DNA from: a virus
Virus record (IMG/VR): IMGVR_UViG_3300047121_000799
Coordinates: 1 to 24,349 of that record
Length of the DNA: 24,349 nucleotides
Strand: one strand, 5' to 3'
Shown here: in pieces, positions 10,601 through 15,704 of the stretch
Layout of the letters: each line of letters begins with the position of its first letter
Numbering within the stretch: the stretch's first letter is position 1
The notes under the pieces: generated by a model
What the model saw: the letters and a program-made list of their open reading frames with translations, nothing else
Databases searched by the model: none
What the model was told of the DNA's origin: nothing
Made by a program: the position numbers and the translations under genes

Positions 10601-11920
10601 GTAACAGGTAATATCACATCAGGTAATGCTAATTTAGGTAATTTAGTAACTGCTAATTTCTTTACAGGTACATTAACCACTGCAGCACAACCTAATATTA
10701 CAAGTGTTGGAACATTAAGTACATTAACAGTCAATGCAGTAACATATGCAAACACTGATGGTACAAACGGTCAAGTTCTTACAACATATGGTAATGGCAT
10801 TACTTATTGGTCAACTGTTACAGGCGGCGGTGGTGGGGGCGCATCTATTAGTAATGGTACGTCAAACGTTAACATCGCAACCGTAGATGGTAATGTAACA
10901 GTTGGAGTTGCAGGTAATGCAAATATATTAACTATCACAGGAACAGGTGTTAATGTAAGTGGTACATCAAATACAACGGGTAATTTAAGTGCAGGAAATA
11001 TTTCTACAGGTGGTGTACTAAGCGTTACAGGAAATGCTAATGTTGGTAATTTAGGTACAGCAGGATCAATTATTGGTCGCACACTTGAAAGTAATGTTGC
11101 ACAAGGTACTGCTCCAATTATTGTAGCTTCAACCACAAAAGTAACTAATTTAAATGCAGACTTATTAGATGGTTATGATACTGCTACTGCAGCAACAGCA
11201 AATACAGTAGTAGTACGTGATGCAAATGCAGATATAACTGCAGCAAACATTATTGGTACACAGGGTAGATTTAGTGCTAATGTTACAAGTCCTGTATTGA
11301 TTTCTAATGTATCTACAGGTACTGCTCCATTAACTGTAACAAGCACAACACGTGTTGCTAACTTAAATGTTTCACATGCAAATGTTGCAGATCTTATTAG
11401 TATTAGTGATGTTAATACAGGTACTTATTATCCTATTTTAGCTAATGCTGCAACAGGTAATGTATCTGAAGGATCAAACGCAAATCTTTCGTTTAATGCT
11501 GCAACAGGAGCATTGAGCACAACATCGTTAACTACAACGGGTAAAGTTACTATGGGTACTGTTCAGTATGCAAATACTGATGGTACAAATGGTCAAGTTT
11601 TAACAACGTATGGTAATGGTATTACTTATTGGGCAACAGCAGCAGGTGGTGGTGGAGCAAGTATTTCCAATGGTACATCAAACATAAATATAGCTACATC
11701 GGATGGAAATATTACTGCGGGTGTTGGTGGTACAGCTAATGTATTAATTTTAACAACAACAGGTGCAAATATTACAGGTACATTTAATGCTACAGGTAAT
11801 GCAAATGTTGGAAATATTGGTGCAGCAGCAGGGGTGTTTACAGGAAATGTAACATCAAATGGACAACAACTAACAACCACAGGTAAAGCAATTGCGATGG
11901 CTATAGTTTTCGGAGGATAA
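2..11920 (+). CDS. Giant repetitive tail-fibre-like protein, 5' partial
   Basis: The frame is open to the left edge of the window (first full codon GAA at 2), so the gene starts outside and the TTG at 164 is not a real start. At least 3,972 residues are visible, very rich in Asn, Gly, Thr, Ser and Val, and I see no cysteine. From left to right there are arrays of a 22-residue unit (core GNTANFSGNV), GQVLxTNGSGxLxW modules, YadA-head-like xIAIG repeats (about 7440-8210 and 9150-9360), a TDAATKDYVD segment followed by an ILVKNEANAAHNGIYTY domain (about 9880-10385), TAAQPNITSVGTL-type modules, and the end GKAIAMAIVFGG. These modules are known from fibres of marine T4-like phages and from trimeric adhesins. 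The likely role is a trimeric, beta-rich distal fibre contacting the host. There is no Peptidase_S74 chaperone at the C-terminus. The position in the virion is inferred. Confidence 0.85.
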   Translation, partial: EISGNTANFSTSVQSPLITVTGNSNVGLITNGNSNIGITANGNVTISSTGTANVLVVSSGGTNITGNLDVTQALTGNTANFSGNVVTPNLTVNLELSGNTANFSGNVQVANLDVNAEISGNTANFSGNVIVPNLTVNLQLAGNTANFSGNVQVDNLDVNAEISGNTANFSGNVIVPNLTVNLELDGNTANFSGNVQVANLDVNSEISGNTANFSGNVIVPNLTVNLELDGNTANFNSANVTDLIVSNTANLGNVGNVIITGGSNGYFLKTNGSGALDWAAISTSSISNGNSNVDIPAANGNVNISAVGNANVVVVTGTGANVSGTANITSDIIGGGNLNISGNAVIGGNLTVDGNLVYVNVTDLAVEDPIIQLQVEPNNQPLTSNTGKDVGTALNYYDTSAKTAFMGWDVSNAEIGFGSQVSISSEVVTFTEYANIRAGNSTLGNLASANFVQVSSNLTVNLELDGNTGNFNNLTVGDLVASNTANLGNVGNVIITGGSNGYFLQTNGSGALDWAAISTSSISNGNSNVDIPAANGNVNISAEGNANVLVVTGTGINVAGTLHTTGNANVANLSVVGDIANAGNISITNSLNAVLGTFSGNVTANAFVSTSTSAPSITSNGALTLTANSNINLGSAGNANILVVTGTGVNVTGTLNATGNANVGNLGTTGLVVAGVANLGAVGNVIITGGSNGQVLSTNGSGNLSWISVSTSSISNGNSNVNIPAANGNVNISAVGNANVVVVTGTGINVSGTLNATGNANVGNLGTSGEIIATGNITASSFISTSSNSPSISSANNLLITSNTAVSISNINVISNGTSNLSIPAANGNVTISSAGNTVLVITGTGVNVTGTINATQALDGNTANFSGNVVVPNLTVNLELDGNTANFNSATIGNFVVSSTANLGNVGNVIITGGSNGQVLTTNGSGNLSWANLTATSIENGTSNVSIPTANGNVVISVNANSNVLTVTGTGINVSGTINATQSLDGNTANFSGNVIVPNLTVNTELSGNTANFSGNVQVANLDVNSEISGNTANFSGNVIVPNLTVNLELAGNTANFSGNVVAPNLTVNTELSGNTANFSGNVQVNNLDVNAEISGNTANFSGNVVVPNLTVNLELDGNTANFNSANVSDLVVANTANLGNVGNVTITGGSNGYFLKTNGSGALDWAAISTSSISNGNSNVDIPTANGNVTVSVAGNANVLVVTGTGINVSGTINATQSIDGNTANFSGNVVVPNLTVNNEISGNTANFSTSVQSPLITVTGNSNVGLITNGNSNIGITANGNIAISSTGTANVLVVSSGGTNITGNLDVTQELTGNTANFSGNVIVPNLTINLELDGNTANFNSANVTDLIVANTANLGNVANVIITGGSNGQVLSTNGSGNLSWVSISTSSISNGNSNVAIPVANSNVEISVAGNANVVVVTGTGANVSGTANITSDIIGGGNLNISGNAVIGGNLTVDGNLVYVNVTDLAVQDPIIQLQVEPNGAPLTSNTGKDVGTALNYYDTSAKVAFMGWDVSNAEIGFGSQVSISSEVVTFTEHANIRAGNAVLGNLASANFVNVSSNLTVNLELDGNTGNFNSLTIGDLVASNTANLGNVGNVIITGGSNGQVLSTNGSGNLSWVSISSSSISNGNSNVDIPAANGNVTVSVAGNANILTVTGTGINVSGTINATQSLDGNTANFSGNVVVPNLTVNLELSGNTANFSGNVQVANLDVNSELSGNTANFSGNVIVPNLSVNLELAGNTANFSGNVQVANLDVNSEISGNTANFSGNVIVPNLTVNLELDGNTANFNNATISDLSVSNTANLGNVGNVTITGGSNGYFLQTDGSGNLDWAQLSSSSISNGNSNVSIPVANSNVEISVAGNANVVVVTGTGANITGTLNVSGNANVGNLGVAEVLATANVTAPQLISNISTGTAPLVVTSTTVVANLNANALQGNTPSDTATANSIAQRNADGNITANFFIGNGSQLTGITATSISNGNSNINIPAANGNVNISAVGNANVLVITGTGINVAGTINATQALDGNTANFSGNVVVPNLTVNLELAGNTANFSGNVQVANLDVNAEISGNTANFSGNVITPNLTVNLELDGNTANFNSATIADLIASNTANLGNVGNVIITGGSNGQVLTTNGNGNLSWANLAATSIENGTSNVSIPTANGNVVISVDGNANVVTFTSTALVTGNGSGGNITGVDVLSASTANISGNVIANNINVNANLTTANFSATTANLGNVGNLTILGGTANYVLSTDGSGNLFWQFISGSGSPSNLVNGNSNIDIPAANGNATISVAGNANVLVVTGTGINVAGTINATQALDGNTANFSGNVVVPNLTVNLDLAGNTANFSGDVEFDANILVNLELTGNTASFNNANIVDIIVSNTANLGNVGNVTITGGSNGQVLSTDGNGVLSWSTPSSGSSSNIANGNSNVSISTAGGNIDFSVNGTANVFQVAAGGNLVGNFIKVYSNGQTILGNAATSNIANGIAIGHTANSFGTYGIAIGQSSKAGPGGVSLGRSAFSNANSIAIGNAALGGFGAGANVVESIAIGSEALLFGGATLITGAVFVGTRAGSIVQAGGTGAVAVGWEAGGSNSSYVFTGSGNRFIAIGNVAGYKPPNDDSIVIGSNAGWNAGRNTNGITLDTNAANIIAIGTLAGQSANGNYNIAIGANAGFTGNSNSIAIGASTGSNAAANSISIGVNAGASNVGANAILIGANAGVGNATAANVIVLNATGANLEATTANTFTVKPVRQANTANVMYYNSTTGEISYDVLSGGSSIANGNSNVSIPAANGNVNISAVGNANVVVVTGTGANITGSLGVSLDIVGNTANFSGNVIVPNLTVNLGLSGNTANFSGNVIVPNLTVNLELDGNTANFNSATIVDFVASNTANLGAVANVIITGGSNGQVLSTNGSGNLSWVSISSSSIANGNSNVDIPAANGNVNISSAGNANILVVTGTGVNVSGTFNSTANATAANFVTVGGLYSPYHYDAQTGVSHLFVGNTLINLVVNTVNQATFTAYGLSLGNTGNTSPSPNVLQIGTNAQAVYANNIAIGQGARGNGSSGNSIAIGHTTLAGSRGIAIGSNSRTGDGNFDSIVIGANAGASDTANNTIILNASTSALNATTANTFTVKPVRQANTANVMYYNSTTGEISYDVLSGGALISNGNSNVNISAANGNISMSVAGNTNVVVVTGTGVNVAGTLNATGNANVGNLGTGGLIAATGNVSGGNFTTVGVVEATGNIITSANIVTDFILGKTNSVTIAAAGTNQDIELKPSGTGVVDVWGAKISNLATPVASTDAATKDYVDQVAQGLHTHAAVAAATPDTLANVTSGTITYNNGTSGVGATLTTTGSYTTIDGVNIASSGTRILVKNEANAAHNGIYTYTSSTVITRATDFDTPTEMAGGDFTFVQNGTLYNDTGWVMADPVTTVGTTAVNWIQFSGAGTYTAGTGLTLNGTQFSISNTTVTANSYGNGDVVATFTVNSQGQITSAANTAITANAANLTGTTLASSIVTSSLTTVGTLGSLSVTGNITSGNANLGNLVTANFFTGTLTTAAQPNITSVGTLSTLTVNAVTYANTDGTNGQVLTTYGNGITYWSTVTGGGGGGASISNGTSNVNIATVDGNVTVGVAGNANILTITGTGVNVSGTSNTTGNLSAGNISTGGVLSVTGNANVGNLGTAGSIIGRTLESNVAQGTAPIIVASTTKVTNLNADLLDGYDTATAATANTVVVRDANADITAANIIGTQGRFSANVTSPVLISNVSTGTAPLTVTSTTRVANLNVSHANVADLISISDVNTGTYYPILANAATGNVSEGSNANLSFNAATGALSTTSLTTTGKVTMGTVQYANTDGTNGQVLTTYGNGITYWATAAGGGGASISNGTSNINIATSDGNITAGVGGTANVLILTTTGANITGTFNATGNANVGNIGAAAGVFTGNVTSNGQQLTTTGKAIAMAIVFGG
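227..688 (+). repeat. Array of seven 66-bp (22-aa) fibre repeats
   Basis: Seven consecutive in-frame units each begin GNTANFSGNV. They alternate between a type with PNLTVNLEL and a type with NLDVNAEIS or NLDVNSEIS, giving a 44-residue super-period. The array ends where the next unit changes to GNTANFNSAN at 689. The regular spacing suggests a repeating beta-structure in a trimeric shaft. Confidence 0.9.
2960..3355 (+). repeat. Array of six 66-bp (22-aa) fibre repeats
   Basis: Six in-frame copies of the GNTANFSGNV unit, ending at a GNTANFNSAN unit at 3356. The alternation of the two subtypes is imperfect: units three and four are both of the PNLTVN type, a sign of past unit-level gain or loss. 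Confidence 0.88.
3725..5007 (+). repeat. Large internal duplication, copy 2
   Basis: Second copy of the fibre module at 2-1680. It carries a single 22-residue unit (3950-4015) where copy 1 carries seven. Downstream the protein stays collinear with copy 1, without gaps, until about 5007, where the sequences diverge. Confidence 0.85.
5036..5365 (+). repeat. Array of five 66-bp (22-aa) fibre repeats
   Basis: Five in-frame GNTANFSGNV units with strict alternation of the PNL(T/S)VN and NLDVNS subtypes, followed by a terminal GNTANFNNAT unit at 5366. Confidence 0.88.
6089..6286 (+). repeat. Array of three 66-bp (22-aa) fibre repeats
   Basis: Three GNTANFSGNV units followed by GNTANFNSAT at 6287. 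Shorter versions with one or two units occur near 2580, 3668, 3950, 6968 and 8490. Confidence 0.85.
8226..8337 (+). repeat. 112-bp near-identical repeat, copy 1
   Basis: Encodes a TVKPVRQANTANVMYY...TTGEISYDVLSGG segment directly after the first YadA-head-like cassette. It differs from the copy at 9381-9492 at four bases by my reading, all synonymous. Confidence 0.9.
9381..9492 (+). repeat. 112-bp near-identical repeat, copy 2
   Basis: Second copy of the segment at 8226-8337, here after the shorter YadA-head-like cassette. Both copies close an IAIG-rich domain before the fibre returns to Asn/Gly-rich modules. Confidence 0.9.
11912..11916 (+). promoter_or_regulatory. Ribosome binding site overlapping the fibre gene end
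   Basis: GGAGG lies inside the last codons and stop of the giant fibre gene, six bases before the ATG at 11923. This indicates translational coupling of the small downstream gene to the fibre gene. Confidence 0.75.
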
Positions 11921-11922
11921 AA

Positions 11923-12279
11923 ATGGCAAACCCAAATATTGTTAATGTAACACAAATTTATGGAATTAGTAACGTAGCTGCACTTACATCAAGTACCGCA
12001 AATATTGTGACTAACCCATCAGGTAGTAATGAAGTATTAAAATTAAACTCAGTTTCTGTTGGAAATTATTCAGGTGCTAATATTACTTGTAATGTTATGA
12101 TTAATAGAAGCGGGACTGTTTATTATTTTGCGGGTAATGTTACTGTTCCATCTTATTCAACATTAATTGTTGTTGGTAAGGATAATGGTGTTTATCTTAA
12201 TGAAGGTGACGTTTTACAAGCAAATTGTAACGCAAGTCCTGCAGGAACAATTATTGCATCTTATGATGAAATTGGATAA
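11923..12279 (+). CDS. Small conserved marine-phage protein (MANPNIVNV family), probably structural
   Basis: This 118-residue protein starts MANPNIVNVTQIYGISN, a beginning I recognise from small proteins encoded beside fibre genes in marine T4-like phages; their function is not established. The sequence alternates hydrophobic and polar residues (for example VMINRSGTVYYFAG and STLIVVGKDNGVYL), which fits a small beta-sandwich, and it ends SYDEIG. It has two cysteines and no signal peptide or membrane segment. It starts two bases after the fibre stop with a strong GGAGG site, so it is made together with the fibre. A fibre-associated or virion-surface role is inferred from position only. Confidence 0.7.
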   Translation: MANPNIVNVTQIYGISNVAALTSSTANIVTNPSGSNEVLKLNSVSVGNYSGANITCNVMINRSGTVYYFAGNVTVPSYSTLIVVGKDNGVYLNEGDVLQANCNASPAGTIIASYDEIG

Positions 12280-12282
12280 ATA
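12275..12282 (+). promoter_or_regulatory. T4-like late promoter box (GATAAATA)
   Basis: GATAAATA overlaps the stop of the preceding gene and lies about 30 bases before the ATG at 12313. It resembles the T4 late consensus TATAAATA, and similar boxes precede other structural genes in this window. A chance A+T-rich match is possible. Confidence 0.4.
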
Positions 12283-12304
12283 ATTTTAGATTTTTTCTAA
12301 AATT
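12282..12304 (+). other. A+T-rich hairpin before the polyglycine gene
   Basis: AATTTTAG (12282-12289) and CTAAAATT (12297-12304) pair perfectly over eight bases around a seven-base loop. It contains few G-C pairs and is followed by only two T residues before the pattern breaks, so it is a weak terminator or a 5' leader hairpin rather than a clear stop. Confidence 0.4.
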
Positions 12305-12312
12305 TTATAGTT

Positions 12313-13308
12313 ATGAGATCACAAACTAATCGTGCAATAACGGGTAATGGGTTACCGACTACAAGTAACCTTGGCCCAGGTATTAACACCATTCAAGATA
12401 TGCAGCAGTCACAAACTGCTGTCGCCCCAGGCCCCTCAGGTCCTAATAAAACACCTTCGTTTGATTACTTAGTTGTTGGGGGTGGTGGCGCAGGTTCTCC
12501 AGGAGTTTCCACAGGACCAGGTACAGGTTACTTTTCTAGAGGTGGTGGTGGTGCAGGTGGATATAATAGTGGTAATGTTACAACTTATTTAGATGGTCTT
12601 ACATTAAATGTAACAGTTGGAGGTGGTGCACCTGCTTTTCCTGCTTCAGGTGTATCAAGTTCTATAACCTGCCCTGCTTTAGGTGGAAGTATCATTGGAT
12701 ATGGTGGTGGTTCAGGTAATAGTACAGGTAATAGACCAACAGGAACAGTAGCAGGTATACAGTCAACTAACGCAGGAAGCGGTGCGGGTGGTGACCCAAT
12801 GGCAGGTTGGGGTAGAGGACTCCCAGGTCAAGGCACCAATGGTGGCAGATCAGAAAATCAAGCATCTAACCAAGCAGGAGGTGGTGGTGGCGGTGCAGGT
12901 GGAGGAGGTGGCAACGCAACTTATCTTAGTTTAGGTGCATCAGCAGGTGGTGGTGGTGGCGGAGGAGCAACATGGCTTAATGGTATCACATATGGTGGCG
13001 GTGGTGGTGGTGGATCAAAAGGACCTACCGTAGGTAGATCAGGTGGTGGCGGTGGTGGTGGGGGCGCAGGTGGCGCACAAACTCCTGGAAATACTGCAGG
13101 AATAGCAGGATCTTCAAATACAGGTGGCGGTGGAGGGGGATCTGCAGCACCATCCGCTGGTGTAGGAGCAGGTGGTAGTGGCATTGTAATTATCCGTTGG
13201 CCCGACACATACGATGCAGCAAATGCTACAACAGGATCTCCTACTGTATCTACTTCAGGTGGGTATAGATATTATACATTTACAGGAAATGGAAGCTTAA
13301 CTTTTTAG
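12313..13308 (+). CDS. Polyglycine-rich adhesin-like protein, copy 1
   Basis: 331 residues. A short N-terminal region (about 1-50, ITGNGLPTTSN, then a Pro-containing linker) leads to a glycine-rich domain opening with YLVVGGGGAG. Long runs of glycine (about residues 190-275) follow, then the motif GSGIVIIRWPD and a C-terminal YRYYTFTGNGSLTF. Glycine-rich proteins with the GSGIVIIR and TFTGNGSLTF signatures are common beside tail-fibre genes in marine phages. T4-like gp38 adhesins also use packed polyglycine helices to carry receptor-binding loops. A fibre-tip adhesin role is therefore likely but inferred. The next gene is a paralogue. No strong ribosome binding site is visible; a late-promoter-like box lies upstream. 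Confidence 0.75.
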   Translation: MRSQTNRAITGNGLPTTSNLGPGINTIQDMQQSQTAVAPGPSGPNKTPSFDYLVVGGGGAGSPGVSTGPGTGYFSRGGGGAGGYNSGNVTTYLDGLTLNVTVGGGAPAFPASGVSSSITCPALGGSIIGYGGGSGNSTGNRPTGTVAGIQSTNAGSGAGGDPMAGWGRGLPGQGTNGGRSENQASNQAGGGGGGAGGGGGNATYLSLGASAGGGGGGGATWLNGITYGGGGGGGSKGPTVGRSGGGGGGGGAGGAQTPGNTAGIAGSSNTGGGGGGSAAPSAGVGAGGSGIVIIRWPDTYDAANATTGSPTVSTSGGYRYYTFTGNGSLTF

Positions 13309-13318
13309 GTTATAAAAT

Positions 13319-14503
13319 ATGAAAGAAAGACCAAATAAAAATATTATTGGAAATTCTTTTCCAATGACTTCAAATGTACAAGGAATTACATCGTTGCAGT
13401 CATGGCAACAATATAAAACCACACCTGCTTCACCAAGTCCATCACCCGCCCCAAGCCCAGGTCCCGCTCCAAATCCCGCCCCTGGCAAAACAAACAGCAT
13501 CACTTATCTTGCAGTTGCAGGTGGAGGGGCAGGGGGTCCTGGGGGGCCTAACTTACCTATTAACTCAGGTTATGGTGGTGGAGGTGGCGGAGGGTTTTTA
13601 TCAGGAACATTGTCACAAAATTTTCAAGCAGGTACTGTTTTTACAGTTACTGTAGGGGGTGGTGGCAGTGCAGGTGCTACGGGTGGACAAGGACAAGAAG
13701 GCACAAATGGTGGCGATTCTATTATAGAATGTCCCGTTATGTTGGCAAGTATTAGAGCGTATGGTGGAGCACCTTCAAGCTCGCAAGTTGCGAGTACTCC
13801 ACAGCAGCCTGGGGTGCAGACTAGAATGGGTGGAAGTGGGGGTGGCGGTGGAGGATGGTACTCCCAACAACGCCAATTCCAAGGTGGTCCTGCAGTAGAA
13901 GGTCAAGGTAACGCAGGTGGTAACAACGCTCCTACAGGAGGTATTAACCAAGGTGGCGCAGGAGGCGGGGGTGCAGGTGGTGCAGGTGGTAATGCAGCAG
14001 CATGGACTGCAGGCGGAGGTGGTTCAGGCGCACTATGGCCTGTTACAGGTGCGTATTATTCAGGCGGTGGCGGTGGCGGATCACGTGGAAACACACCCGC
14101 TCTTACTGCAAGATTAGGTGGTATGGCAGCAGGAGGTATTGGGGGTGGTGGTGCAGGTGGGTATGGACCAAATGGTACTTATGTCGCCCCAGGCCTGACT
14201 CCCGCAGTTAGAGCAAATTTCCCAAACAATGCCTTATGCGCAGGGCAAAATGGTGGTACAAATCAGGGTGGTGGAGGAGGTGGAGCAGGTAGAAATGGTT
14301 TTGGTTCACCCGCACCCGCACAATTTACAGGCGACACATACCCTGCTCGATCAGGTGGCGCAGGAGGTTCAGGCATTGTAATTGTGCAGTGGTCAACATC
14401 ATTCCCTGCAGCAGCATCTACAACAGGATCTCCTACGTATAACGGTGGTGCAGGTGGCGTTCATAGGTATACATTTACAGGAAATGGTTCATTTACATTA
14501 TAA
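13319..14503 (+). CDS. Polyglycine-rich adhesin-like protein, copy 2
   Basis: A 394-residue paralogue of the preceding gene. The N-termini align (IIGNSFPMTSN against ITGNGLPTTSN), as do the YLAVAGGGAGG opening, the GSGIVIVQW motif and the YTFTGNGSFTL end. This copy has a longer Pro/Ser/Ala linker (about residues 36-58, repeating PSP and PAP) and different, longer glycine-rich loops with charged and aromatic insertions such as GGWYSQQRQF. Conserved ends with a divergent middle fit alternative receptor-binding tips. It starts ten bases after its paralogue, so the two are co-transcribed. The role is inferred as for copy 1. Confidence 0.75.
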   Translation: MKERPNKNIIGNSFPMTSNVQGITSLQSWQQYKTTPASPSPSPAPSPGPAPNPAPGKTNSITYLAVAGGGAGGPGGPNLPINSGYGGGGGGGFLSGTLSQNFQAGTVFTVTVGGGGSAGATGGQGQEGTNGGDSIIECPVMLASIRAYGGAPSSSQVASTPQQPGVQTRMGGSGGGGGGWYSQQRQFQGGPAVEGQGNAGGNNAPTGGINQGGAGGGGAGGAGGNAAAWTAGGGGSGALWPVTGAYYSGGGGGGSRGNTPALTARLGGMAAGGIGGGGAGGYGPNGTYVAPGLTPAVRANFPNNALCAGQNGGTNQGGGGGGAGRNGFGSPAPAQFTGDTYPARSGGAGGSGIVIVQWSTSFPAAASTTGSPTYNGGAGGVHRYTFTGNGSFTL

Positions 14504-14519
14504 AGGAGATTAAAAATTT

Positions 14520-14981
14520 ATGGCTCATTTCGCAAAATTAGATGAAAATAATAAAGTTATAGAAGTTAACGTTGTAAACAATGCAGTTTTACTTGACGAA
14601 AATGGTATTGAGAAAGAAGAATTAGGTATTCAATTTTTAGTTGAATGGTCAGGTGGTCATACTAATTGGAAACAAACATCATACAATGGTTCTTTTAGAA
14701 CACGATACGCAGGTGTTGGATATACATATGATCCTGTTAGAGATGCATTTTTACGAGTAAAACCTCATCATTCATTTATTTTAGACGAGAATACCTTGGA
14801 TTGGATTCCTCCAATTCCAAGACCTATTTACGATCCTGAACAATATCATTATGATTATTATGATATTGATAAAGAAGAATGGGTTTTAGTACCTAATCCT
14901 CCACAACCTGATGATGAACAATACGCTAATTATTTTGACGAATTAAAAAGGGAATGGATAAGAATTCCACGAGATAGTTAG
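14520..14981 (+). CDS. Conserved marine-phage protein of the MAHFAK type, unknown function
   Basis: 153 residues starting MAHFAKLDENNKVIEVNVVNN, an opening I recognise from proteins encoded beside fibre genes in many marine phages. The middle carries TSYNGSFRTRYAGVGYTYD, also typical of that family. The C-terminal third is rich in Pro, Asp, Trp and Tyr with repeats of the kind WIPPIPRP, EEWVLVPNPPQPDD and REWIRIP. No enzymatic motif is visible. AAGGAG at 14503-14508 overlaps the previous stop and sits 11 bases before this ATG. A structural or fibre-accessory role is inferred from context. Confidence 0.7.
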   Translation: MAHFAKLDENNKVIEVNVVNNAVLLDENGIEKEELGIQFLVEWSGGHTNWKQTSYNGSFRTRYAGVGYTYDPVRDAFLRVKPHHSFILDENTLDWIPPIPRPIYDPEQYHYDYYDIDKEEWVLVPNPPQPDDEQYANYFDELKREWIRIPRDS

Positions 14982-15014
14982 TAATTTTTTTACTACACAT
15001 AATATCATGTAAAT

Positions 15015-15704
15015 ATGATTATTATGAAAAAAACCCCTAAACTTATGGATGAAGTAAAATATGTAAAAGGTGACATGAATGAAAATGCAATGATTCATGA
15101 TCCATATTTTAATGCACAAATGTCTGAAAATATCATCGATTACATACGAATATACTCAAATGTAATCGATGAAAAAAGTTGCAAAAAGTTTTGTAAAAAA
15201 CTAGATAAATCAAAGCTATGGACTACACATGCATATTACGATACAGTTAAGAAAGAAAACGTAGTATATGAAGATGAGTTAGAATGTATTTTTGATTATG
15301 GACTAGAACAAGAATTAGTCGATTTTAGTAAAGATTTAACAGATAAATTATGGCATGTTCTAAACTGCTATATAAACACCGATATTAAACTACCATGGTT
15401 TAATAGTTGGCAAGGTTATAGTCCTATTAGATATAATAGATATAATATTAAAAGTAAAATGAGATTACATTGTGATCATATTACGACTATTTTTGATGGT
15501 GAACGAAAAGGTATTCCAACTTTAACTATTTTGGGTAGTTTAAACAATGACTACGAAGGTGGTGAATTAGTATTAATGAATAATCGTATTTGTGAACTTA
15601 AAGCAGGATCTGTGGTAATTTTTCCAAGTATATTCTTATTTCCACATTTGGTTAGACCTGTAACTAAAGGAAGAAGATATTCTTTTGTTTCGTGGGTATG
15701 GTAA
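15015..15704 (+). CDS. 2-oxoglutarate/Fe(II) oxygenase, prolyl-4-hydroxylase-like
   Basis: 229 residues. The C-terminal half has the double-stranded beta-helix signature: an HxD pair at H152-C-D154 in RLHCDH, the segment YEGGELVL, then FPHLVRPVTKGRRYSFVSW with the distal metal ligand H211 and a 2-oxoglutarate-binding arginine (R220 or R221). All three metal ligands are present, so the enzyme is probably active. Family members hydroxylate protein side chains or small molecules using 2-oxoglutarate and O2. The substrate is unknown; tail-fibre or adhesin residues are candidates by position. Two starts are possible (15015 and 15024, both ATG), without a clear ribosome binding site. The stop overlaps the start of the next oxygenase gene. 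Confidence 0.8.
   Translation: MIIMKKTPKLMDEVKYVKGDMNENAMIHDPYFNAQMSENIIDYIRIYSNVIDEKSCKKFCKKLDKSKLWTTHAYYDTVKKENVVYEDELECIFDYGLEQELVDFSKDLTDKLWHVLNCYINTDIKLPWFNSWQGYSPIRYNRYNIKSKMRLHCDHITTIFDGERKGIPTLTILGSLNNDYEGGELVLMNNRICELKAGSVVIFPSIFLFPHLVRPVTKGRRYSFVSWVW

Noticed and set aside
40-11136. Many long minus-strand open frames opposite the fibre gene, up to 646 residues, with repeats such as LKLAVLP
   Set aside because: They mirror the 66-bp repeats and biased codons of the plus-strand gene (GGTAATAC-type triplets give few stops on the other strand). They resemble no known protein and lack starts with ribosome binding sites.
12921-13208. Proline-rich minus-strand frame of 95 residues
   Set aside because: It is the complement of glycine codons (GGN read as NCC) in the polyglycine adhesin gene.
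14979-14995. Small hairpin TAGTAA/TTACTA with a five-T loop after the MAHFAK-type gene
   Set aside because: Six base pairs, mostly A-T, and no T-tract after the stem; too weak to call a terminator.
15008-15015. TGTAAATA as a late promoter for the first oxygenase gene
   Set aside because: It overlaps the ATG at 15015, so transcription would start inside the gene; both possible start codons are too close.
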